DNA from: Litoditis marina
Taxonomy: Eukaryota; Nematoda; Chromadorea; Rhabditida; Rhabditidae
NCBI GenBank assembly: GCA_964036275.1
Contig: OZ038435.1
Span: 22,054,559 to 22,118,558, forward strand
Length of the DNA stretch: 64,000 nucleotides
Direction: 5' to 3'
In this document: positions 1 to 8,055 of the stretch, piece by piece
Layout of the letters: every line of letters begins with the position of its first letter
How positions within the stretch are numbered: the first letter of the stretch is position 1
The notes under the pieces: generated by a model
What the model was told of the DNA's origin: nothing
The model's database searches: none
Seen by the model: only the letters and a program-made list of their open reading frames with translations
Program-made: the position numbers and the translations under genes

Positions 1-812
1 GTAAAGATACCCAAAAAAAGTGCGAGAACTAGTATGGCCTACCTGAACCTCATGGAAGCAAGGAGTAATTTACCATAGTTCCAAAACTAGGAGGCAGCTC
101 GAGGATAAATAACTGATGAGTGAACAAGAGAATGAAGTTTCCGAGAAAGCACACGAAACAAAATTTGGAAATTGGAGCTCGTTCAGGGAAACCGCAGAGA
201 AAAGGTGAGTGATGTTTTTCATCGTGTTTCACATTTCATGTTACGTGTTTCATCTTTCAACTATGTGAGAATTTTGGTCAGCATTGTATTTTGATCGGTA
301 TTTTCCTCAGATTCATTCTCATCGGTCGGTTGAAGCGTCTATCTTCGAGACGATCTAAAAAGCATTCTCACGAGTTAGGCATTCCATGCCCCGCGCAACA
401 GTGTATTGTTTTGAATTAGCGAGGCGGAGGGAGAAAAACGCCAACCGAAACATTCATTCCTACGCAGAAAGTTACGTTTCACTATCCTTTCCAAAAAAAT
501 TGTCTCGATCGTTTCGTTGGAAACACTTTGTTGTTCAACTCTCTTGCTTAGGCTCAATGATACGACTCCATTTCATTCATTCCAATGGTTTACATTAATT
601 GTATTCAGCTGTTGCTATTCGAGTGTAAACCGTGTAGTTTTAGAAATGATCTATTCTTATGGAATGTAGATTTTTTTCACCGATACAAGTTCATAAAAAT
701 GCTTTTAGTGATTGAAGATTTTTTCTTGCTCTCGTTCATTATTTGTGTCTCGTTTAATAGAAACTATTGGAAATAGTTGCTCTTACAGATTTCCATTTGG
801 AAATTCGAACTG
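1..812. other. Left flank, mostly without recognisable gene
   Basis: This is unique AT-rich sequence upstream of the Gag remnant. I searched it by eye for a copy of the LTR that begins at 2920 (TGTTAAGTTTG) and for a primer binding site and saw neither, so the element's 5' end is missing, beyond the window or too diverged. Every frame is broken by frequent stops. The only structure worth separate mention is a possible two-exon ORF (116-419). Positions 420-812 hold nothing I can support. A TTACAG at 783-788 could be a splice acceptor just before the Gag start, but nothing confirms it. Confidence 0.5.
116..419 (+). CDS. Possible small two-exon ORF (116-204 joined to 311-419), hypothetical
   Basis: I do not recognise a family. 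An ATG at 116 opens 29 codons (beginning MSEQENEVSEK) that run into a strong splice-donor match, AAAG|GTGAGT, with the exon ending at 204. A pyrimidine-rich acceptor, TTTTCCTCAG, ends at 310, which would give a 106-bp intron. Joining the two keeps one frame open for 36 more codons, counting the junction codon, to a TAG at 417-419. The product would be about 65 residues, acidic first and then basic with an RRSKK run. No signal peptide or membrane segment is evident. A downstream frame of this length arises often by chance, so the case rests on the donor, acceptor and phase agreement only. It could equally be noise or a fragment of a larger gene. Confidence 0.2.
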
Positions 813-1706
813 ATGAAAGTCAACCCGACAATGCAATCAAGCAAAACTCAATCGGTGAGTTCGAGGGCTGTTGCCCAATCTTCTGAAATTAACAATTCGC
901 AATCCGTGAATACATTGATGTACTCCTCCAGTAATCAACATGAACCAAATTTGGATTATCTTCCTAGAACTGCAACACTCGTCCCTGATGGGCATTTTTC
1001 TCAAAACACAACGTTCAATGGAACAGAAACAGACGTACAGTTTGGCACATGGCTTCGAAGATTGGAAGACATCATGAATAGAAGGGTGTTGACAACAAGG
1101 AGAAAAAAGCCTACTTTTTGTGTTGCCAGAGAAAAAGTTGATGAGCTTTCAACTGCCGACAAAAAAGACTACGCAAGCATTACAGCTCATTTGCGTAATT
1201 TCGTTGAATCTTCGCACCACAAATATTCGGCGCGTCAGAATCTGAGCGTGTGCAGACTAAACCCAAAAGAGTCAGGCGTAGTTTTTGCCAACCGGGTACT
1301 CAGACTGGTTAAAACAGCAACTTCGGGACAAACAGCTGCCGCTCAAAAAGAGCGTACTTTAGAGGAATTCCTCTCAAGACTCCGTGCGGATGTGCGTTAT
1401 CACGTCAAGCTAGACAGCCCAGCTACGTTCGAGCTAGCGGTAAGTAAAGCTCAGACAGTGGAACAGTTGCTAGCTGAAGCTACTGCGGGACGCCTTATTT
1501 CACCAACTAATAACATTGACTTTTCAGTTCGAGTAGCACAGACTACAACGAAATAAGTTGATCTCAACGAAGATGGGATTGTCTCTTGCCCAATTACATG
1601 CACACCGACCACCAGTCATCACACAAGACATCAAAACAATAAAGGATACTGGTCAAACACACTTAATTGGCAGAAACGAACCACCACCACCACCACCAAG
1701 AAATAA
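813..1706 (+). pseudogene. gag: Ty3/gypsy-type retrotransposon Gag remnant
   Basis: In an intact element Gag forms the cytoplasmic particle that packages element RNA. The first ATG is at 813; the frame is open from 777 but starts with TTG there. It runs 247 codons to a TAA at 1554-1556. Residues 1-60 are rich in Ser, Gln and Asn. Residues 68-87 (FNG...W.RRLEDI) match the start of the retrotransposon capsid fold. Residues 103-220 carry capsid-like helices: VAREKV, ARQNLSV at 140-146, FANRVLRLV at 158-166, and ERTLEEFLSRLRADVRY from 180. The stretch at residues 91-101 is short and basic where relatives usually have a longer hydrophobic segment, suggesting a small internal deletion. Past the stop the same frame stays open for 49 codons, basic and Asn/Trp-rich near the end, to a TAA at 1704-1706. 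No zinc knuckle, protease or polymerase follows. Family identity is from recognition, not a search. Confidence 0.72.
1680..1698 (+). repeat. Short (ACC)6 trinucleotide repeat
   Basis: Six ACC units lie near the 3' end of the Gag remnant. They read as Thr in the Gag frame and as Pro in the +1 frame. The +1 frame stays open from 1558 to 1770 and contains a six-proline run followed by a basic Asn/Arg-rich stretch. Slippage here could explain frame uncertainty in this part of the old Gag. Confidence 0.75.
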
Positions 1707-1770
1707 TGGGACAGGAGGGAAACTGCCGAGAAGGAATGACGATGCGATACTACGCAACAACAAAGGATGA

Positions 1771-2836
1771 ACGAACAGTTAGTTTTTGCACAGTTTCTTA
1801 CAATTTTTGAATGAAACTAAAGTTTTTGACCTAATTAAACTACAATATCTGAAAGTGCTAAAAAGAATATAGCTTCTTAATTTACATGATACGACGCAAC
1901 ACTTTCTTGTAATCTCACAGTTTTGGTTAAAAACTTGGTTTCACAGATTTGGTTTAAAAGTTAATAAAATGAAAGATTTGTTCAAGCTTATTGGAAGCAG
2001 GAAATGATCATTGCAACCGGTTCGTTTGTTTGATAAGTAATAATGATGGTACTATAACTATAGGGATGTTGCCCATTCTTCTATACTACACTACACTACC
2101 GAAGTATTCATGCATTTTCGATTGATCATTTTCATCAATTTAAAACGATTGGAATAGTTGATTTGATGATAGAAAAAATTTGGAAAAATCATTTCAAACT
2201 ACAGATATACGTTTGATATCACGTTATCTCGTATAACCCCACGTAATTTGACGTGACCGCGATGAGTGAACAGTTGCATCAGTTATTCTTTCTCTGATAA
2301 TGATTAATTTTCATCACATCGGAATCCCTACAAAGTCGGCGTCAGCAGGGATTTTGGGTCGAATCTTACGTGTTGCGACGTTGTGAAAACTGAATATAGA
2401 GGTGCTCCTCATTTTTCTAAACTGACATTTGACCACTCCAAGACTTTAGTTTGTATCTGCTTCTAAACATAGAATGCTAAATGGTCACATCACAAGTACA
2501 CAAGATTGAAATGGAGCTCATAACTCAACAGGTTTTGTTCTCCAAAAACAAATAAGAACAAGTGAGCACTGGTTTCACGTGGCTGATTGCCCAAATCTCT
2601 TGAAAATTTACTATTCTATCAAGTTGGAGAAACATCCAGTATTTGCTCAAGCAGTTTTTGGGACTTTCAAATCTTGTTTAAATTCAAAAAGAGTTCATCA
2701 AATAGAATCAGAAAGAGAGTCATAACACGATCTGGTATGATACAGTATTTACAGAGTTGAATTTTCTGTAATAACTACTGGACGTTTTTCATATAATGTC
2801 TTTCGAAAAATCTACGTAGTTGAAATTCATAATTGA
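1771..2836. other. Stretch without readable gene, in the place of a lost pol region
   Basis: I find no frame with protease, reverse transcriptase, RNase H or integrase motifs, although this lies between a Gag remnant and a polypurine tract and LTR. About 1.1 kb is far less than the 3 kb or more that a Ty3/gypsy pol occupies, so pol has been deleted rather than only mutated. Small local features are an ACTAC-type direct repeat at about 2085-2100 and many A/T runs. Nothing else can be supported. Confidence 0.55.
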
Positions 2837-2919
2837 AATTCCAAACTTGAATTAGCTAGAGAAAACATAGATGAATTCTATAGAAGAGTCCGAGGACGGA
2901 CTTGTTTAAGGCGGGGAGG
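2837..2919 (+). pseudogene. pol: Possible C-terminal tail of a lost retrotransposon Pol
   Basis: Just upstream of the LTR one frame is open from 2837, after a TGA at 2834, and reads into the polypurine tract. It includes EFYRRVRGRTCLRRGGV. A basic, Gly/Arg-rich end overlapping the polypurine tract is common at the end of Pol in nematode Ty3/gypsy elements as I remember them. The stretch is only about 28 codons and carries no catalytic residue, so it could be coincidence. Its position directly before the tract is the main support. Confidence 0.3.
2908..2919 (+). other. Polypurine tract of the LTR retrotransposon
   Basis: AAGGCGGGGAGG is 11 purines out of 12, immediately followed by TGTTAAG. 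In LTR retroelements this tract primes plus-strand DNA synthesis and sits directly against the 3' LTR, which normally starts TG. The adjacency of tract and TGT is what shows the element's orientation (+) and fixes the LTR start at 2920. Confidence 0.6.
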
Positions 2920-3193
2920 TGTTAAGTTTGTCAAGTTCCTAAACTACATCTGTTCTTTACTTTCCATGACGCGATGTTACAATGTAATATGGAATTCCTT
3001 TCAGGCGCGTCCGTATATAAGCCCGCACCGCGAAGCCTCGAGATCTCAGCCGGACGCGGCTCTTTTCCCAATTTGTACCCATCTCCTACATTTCTCGATG
3101 TGTGTTTATCATGTTTCGCATATGAATCTCTTATTCCATATGTGTTCTGTTTCTTTCTGTAGCTCATCAAGTTAGTTGATTGAGTTATTTTTC
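2920..3193 (+). mobile_element. 3' LTR of a Ty3/gypsy-like element, truncated by the satellite
   Basis: The LTR begins TGTTAAGTTTG right after the polypurine tract and includes a TATA box with a plausible initiator downstream. It can be followed for 274 bp, until the sequence changes at 3193/3194 into satellite monomer. No terminal CA end and no second LTR copy are visible, so the true length and target-site duplication cannot be set. The segment is locally GC-rich (about 3003-3060, with GGCGCG and CCGCACCGCG) compared with its surroundings, as U3/R promoters often are. The whole element would run from an unseen 5' end through Gag at 813 to this LTR. Confidence 0.55.
3014..3051 (+). promoter_or_regulatory. 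LTR core promoter: TATA box and initiator-like site
   Basis: TATATAA lies at 3014-3020 in a GC-rich setting. TCAGCC at 3046-3051 resembles an initiator, with its A at 3048, 34 nt after the start of the TATA box. This is standard RNA polymerase II core-promoter spacing. Transcription would run rightward through about 145 bp of LTR and then into the satellite array. Confidence 0.45.
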
Positions 3194-3364
3194 TAGGCCA
3201 GTGTTGATAAACCATCTTATACGTTACCTTCATGAAGTGATATGTTACTCATTGAAAATAAATTGATGTCTCCAGGTTCCTCCCAATTTTCCACGAGACA
3301 CGTGACTTAGTACACGCAGAGAGAACATGATTGTAATTGTCTTAACATGACCGATTTAATGTAG
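3194..3364 (+). repeat. First (edge) satellite monomer
   Basis: This is the monomer touching the LTR. It is a full 171 bp and starts exactly at the TAGGCC phase point. It carries two changes I see rarely or not elsewhere: GAAGTGATATG in place of GAAGTAATATG (also at about 20,150), and CTCCAGG in place of CTCGAGG. Its remaining variants (TTTTCC, CAGAGAG, ATGATTG) match a common interior subtype. It is therefore not strongly degenerate although it is at the edge. Confidence 0.85.
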
Positions 3365-5925
3365 TAGGCCAGTGTCGATAAACCATCTTATATGTTACCT
3401 TCATGAAGTAATATGTTACTCATTGAAAATAAATTGATGTCTCGAGGTTCCTCCCAACTTCCCACGAGACACGTGACCTAGTACACGCAGTGAGAACATA
3501 ATTGTAATTGTCTAAACATGACCAATTTAATGTAGTAGGCCAGTGTTGATAAACCTTCTCTTACGTTACTTTCATGAAGTTATATGTTACTCATTGAAAA
3601 TAAATTGATGTCTCGAGGTTCCTCCCAATTTCCCACGAGACACGTGACTTAGAACACGCAGGGAGAACATAATTGTAATTGTCTTAACATGACCGATTTA
3701 ATGTAGTAGGCCAGTGTTGATAAACCATCTTATACGTTACCTTCATGAAGTAATATGTTACTCATTGAAAATAAATTGATGTCTCAAGGTTCCTCCCAAT
3801 TTTCCACGAGACACGTGACTTAGTACACGCAGAGAGAACATGATTGTAATTGTCTTAACATGACCGATTTAATGTAGTAGGCCAGTGTTGATAAACCATC
3901 TTATATGTTACCTTCATGAAGTAATATGTTACTCATTGAAAATAAATTGATGTCTCGAGGTTCCTCCCAATTTCCCACGAGACACGTGACTTAGTACACG
4001 CAGGGAGAACATAATTGTAATTGTCTAAACATGACCGATTTAATGTAGTAGGCCAGTGTTGATAAACCTTCTCTTACGTTACTTTCATGAAGTAATATGT
4101 TACTCATTGAGAATAAATTGATGTCTCAAGGTTTTTCCCGATTTCCCACAAGACACGTGACTTAGTACACGCAGGGAGAACATAATTGTAATTGTCTAAA
4201 CATGACCGATTTAATGTAGTAGGCCAGTGTTGATAAACCTTCTCTTACGTTACCTTCATGAAGTAATATGTTACTCATTGAAAATAAATTGATGTCTCGA
4301 GGTTCCTCCCAATTTCCCACGAGATACGTGACTTAGTACACGCAGGGAGAACATAATTGTAATTGTCTTAACATGACCGATTTAATGTAGTAGGCCAGTG
4401 TTGATAAACCATCTTATACGTTACATTCATGAAGTAATATGTTACTCATTGAAAATAAATTGATGTCTCGAGGTTCCTCCCAATTTCCCACGAGCCACGT
4501 GACTTAGTACACGCAGGAAAAACATAATTGTAATTGTCTTAACATGACCGATTCAATGTAGTAGGCCAGTGTTGATAAACCATCTTATACGTTACCTTCA
4601 TGAAGTAATATGTTACTCATTGAAAATAAATTGATGTCTCGAGGTTCCTCCCAATTTCCCACGAGACACGTGACTTAGTACACGCAGGGAGAACATAATT
4701 GTAATTGTCTTAACATGACCGATTTAATGTAGTAGGCCAGTGTTGATAAACCATCTTATACGTTACCTTCATGAAGTAATATGTTACTCATTGAAAATAA
4801 ATTGATGTCTCGAGGTTCCTCCCAATTTCCCACGAGATACGTGACTTAGTACACGCAGGGAAAACATAATTGTAATTGTCTAAACATGACCGATTTAATC
4901 TAGTAGGCCAGTGTTGATAAACCTTCTCTTACGCTACCTTCATGAAGTTATATGTTACTCATTGAAGATAAATTGATGTCTCGAGGTTCCTCCAAGTTCC
5001 CACGAGACACGTGACCTAGTACACGCAGTGAGAACATAATTGTAATTGTCTAAACATGACCAATTTAATGTAGTAGGCCAGTGTTGATAAACCTTCTCTT
5101 ACGTTACTTTCATGAAGTTATATGTTACTCATTGAAAATAAATTGATGTCTCGAGGTTCCTCCCAATTTCCCACGAGACACGTGACTTAGAACACGCAGG
5201 GAAAACATAATTGTAATTGTCTTAACATGACCGATTTAATGTAGTAGGCCAGTGTTGATAAACCATCTTATACGTTACCTTCATGAAGTAATATGTTACT
5301 CATTGAAAATAAATTGATGTCTCAAGGTTCCTCCCAATTTTCCACGAGACACGTGACTTAGTACACGCAGAGAGAACATGATTGTAATTGTCTTAACATG
5401 ACCGATTTAATGTAGTAGGCCAGTGTTGATAAACCATCTTATATGTTACCTTCATGAAGTAATATGTTACTCATTGAAAATAAATTGATGTCTCGAGGTT
5501 CCTCCAATTTCCCACGAGACACGTGACTTAGTACACGCAGGGAGAACATAATTGTAATTGTCTAAACATGACCGATTTAATGTAGTAGGCCAGTGTTGAT
5601 AAACCTTCTCTTACGTTACTTTCATGAAGTAATATGTTACTCATTGAGAATAAATTGATGTCTCAAGGTTTTTCCCGATTTCCCACAAGACACGTGACTT
5701 AGTACACGCAGGGAGAACATAATTGTAATTGTCTAAACATGACCGATTTAATGTAGTAGGCCAGTGTTGATAAACCTTCTCTTACGTTACCTTCATGAAG
5801 TAATATGTTACTCATTGAAATAAATTGATGTCTCGAGGTTCCTCCCAATTTCCCACGAGATACGTGACTTAGTACACGCAGGGAGAACATAATTGTAATT
5901 GTCTAAACATGACCGATTTAATGTA
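3365..5925 (+). repeat. Nine-monomer higher-order repeat, one full and one partial copy
   Basis: The monomer at 3365 (CCAACTTCCC, GTGACCTAG, CGCAGTGAG) recurs at 4904, an offset of 1,539 bp or nine monomers. The following subtypes keep the same order for about six monomers: GAACACGCAG; CTCAAGG with CAGAGAG; TTATATG; the TTTTTCCCG type; then CGAGATACG. Order is lost near 5925, where the second series has a CCTTCTC monomer and the first has the ACATTC/CGAGCCACG monomer. The 4904 monomer has a one-base deletion (CCTCCAAG) and a GCTACC variant of its own. Confidence 0.75.
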
Positions 5926-8055
5926 GTAGGCCAGTGTTGATAAACCTTCTCTTACGTTACTTTCATGAAGTAATATGTTACTCATTGAGAATAAATTGAT
6001 GTTTCAAGGTTCCTCCCAATTTCCCACGAGAAACGTGACTTAGTACACGCAGGGAGAACATAATTGTAATTGTCTAAACATGACCAATTTAATGTAGTAG
6101 GCCAGTGTTGATAAACCTTCTCTTACGTTACTTTCATGAAGTTATATGTTACTCATTGAAAATAAATTGATGTCTCGAGGTTCCTCCCAATTTCCCACGA
6201 GACACGTGACTTAGAACACGCAGGGAGAACATAATTGTAATTGTCTTAACATGACCGATTTAATGTAGTAGGCCAGTGTTGATAAACCATCTTATACGTT
6301 ACCTTCATGAAGTAATATGTTACTCATTGAAAATAAATTGATGTCTCAAGGTTCCTCCCAATTTTCCACGAGACACGTGACTTAGAACACGCAGGGAGAA
6401 CATAATTGTAATTGTCTTAACATGACCGATTTAATGTAGTAGGCCAGTGTTGATAAACCATCTTATACGTTACCTTCATGAAGTAATATGTTACTCATTG
6501 AAAATAAATTGATGTCTCAAGGTTCCTCCAATTTTCCACGAGACACGTGACTTAGTACACGCAGAGAGAACATGATTGTAATTGTCTTAACATGACCGAT
6601 TTAATGTAGTAGGCCAGTGTTGATAAACCATCTTATATGTTACCTTCATGAAGTAATATGTTACTCATTGAAAATAAATTGATGTCTCGAGGTTCCTCCC
6701 AATTTCCCACGAGACACGTGACTTAGTACACGCAGGGAGAACATAATTGTAATTGTCTAAACATGACCGATTTAATGTAGTAGGCCAGTGTTGATAAACC
6801 TTCTCTTACGTTACTTTCATGAAGTAATATGTTACTCATTGAGAATAAATTGATGTCTCAAGGTTTTTCCCGATTTCCCACAAGACACGTGACTTAGTAC
6901 ACGCAGGGAGAACATAATTGTAATTGTCTAAACATGACCGATTTAATGTAGTAGGCCAGTGTTGATAAACCTTCTCTTACGTTACCTTCATGAAGTAATA
7001 TGTTACTCATTGAAAATAAATTGATGTCTCGAGGTTCCTCCCAATTTCCCACGAGATACGTGACTTAGTACACGCAGGGAGAACATAATTGTAATTGTCT
7101 TAACATGACCGATTTAATGTAGTAGGCCAGTGTTGATAAACCATCTTATACGTTACATTCATGAAGTAATATGTTACTCATTGAAAATAAATTAATGTCT
7201 CGAGGTTCCTCCCAATTTCCCACGAGCCACGTGACTTAGTACACGCAGGAAAAACATAATTGTAATTGTCTTAACATGACCGATTCAATGTAGTAGGCCA
7301 GTGTTGATAACCATCTTATACGTTACCTTCATGAAGTAATATGTTACTCATTGAAAATAAATTGATGTCTCGAGGTTCCTCCCAATTTCCCACGAGACAC
7401 GTGACTTAGTACACGCAGGGAGAACATAATTGTAATTGTCTTAACATGACCGATTTAATGTAGTAGGCCAGTGTTGATAAACCATCTTATACGTTACCTT
7501 CATGAAGTAATATGTTACTCATTGAAAATAAATTGATGTCTCGAGGTTCCTCCCAATTTCCCACGAGATACGTGACTTAGTACACGCAGGGAGAACATAA
7601 TTGTAATTGTCTAAACATGACCGATTTAATCTAGTAGGCCAGTGTTGATAAACCTTCTCTTACGTTACCTTCATGAAGTTATATGTTACTCATTGAAGAT
7701 AAATTGATGTCTCGAGGTTCCTCCCAACTTCCCACGAGACACGTGACCTAGTACACGCAGTGAGAACATAATTGTAATTGTCTAAACATGACCAATTTAA
7801 TGTAGTAGGCCAGTGTTGATAAACCTTCTCTTACGTTACTTTCATGAAGTTATATGTTACTCATTGAAAATAAATTGATGTCTCGAGGTTCCTCCCAATT
7901 TCCCACGAGACACGTGACTTAGAACACGCAGGGAGAACATAATTGTAATTGTCTTAACATGACCGATTTAATGTAGTAGGCCAGTGTTGATAAACCATCT
8001 TATACGTTACCTTCATGAAGTAATATGTTACTCATTGAAAATAAATTGATGTCTC
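3536..8055 (+). repeat. About 16-monomer block duplication (3536-5320 and 6098-8055)
   Basis: Rare markers pair up across about 2.73 kb: CGAGCCACGTG at 4491 and 7223, and the ATCTAG variant (CGATTTAATC) at 4891 and 7622. Subtype order matches from the GAACACGCAG monomer at 3536 with 6098 until about 5320 and 8055. The second copy contains one extra monomer (6269-6439) that looks like a hybrid of its two neighbours. This overlaps the nine-monomer repeat, so the two duplications are nested in time. Confidence 0.7.
6269..6439 (+). repeat. Hybrid monomer inside the duplicated block
   Basis: The first two thirds carry the CTCAAGG, TTTTCC pattern of the next monomer. The last third carries GAACACGCAGGGAG, the pattern of the preceding monomer. 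The matching place in the older copy (between 3536 and 3707) has no such unit. An unequal crossover within a monomer would add exactly one such chimera. Confidence 0.6.

Noticed and set aside
375..553. TTAGGC telomere-type hexamers at 375-380 and 548-553, and TAGGCC in each monomer
   Set aside because: Only single copies occur and there is no tandem TTAGGC run, so no telomere or interstitial telomere is supported.
386..776. Short ORFs at 375-598 on both strands and at 585-776
   Set aside because: About 60-70 codons each, overlapping in several frames, with no motif. They are expected by chance.
2966..3175. Plus-strand ORFs of 62-70 codons inside the LTR
   Set aside because: They lie over the TATA box and promoter region and read as Cys/Phe/Ser-rich translation of pyrimidine-rich DNA. 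They are not a plausible protein.
2931..3233. Minus-strand 100-codon ORF across the LTR
   Set aside because: It is antisense to the LTR and runs into the first satellite monomer. No family resemblance was seen; it is explained by LTR sequence.
3223..3266. Internal near-duplication within the monomer (GTTACCTTCATGAAG and GTTACTCATTGAAAA, 21 bp apart)
   Set aside because: Only about two thirds of positions agree even with gaps, so origin of the monomer from shorter subrepeats is not supported.
5699..5890. Minus-strand ORF of 63 codons, and similar ones at 10736-10921, 58523-58714 and 59718-59930
   Set aside because: They are satellite read in reverse where variant monomers lose their stops. 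The same peptide words recur once per monomer, and no start context, domain or conservation beyond the DNA repeat is seen.
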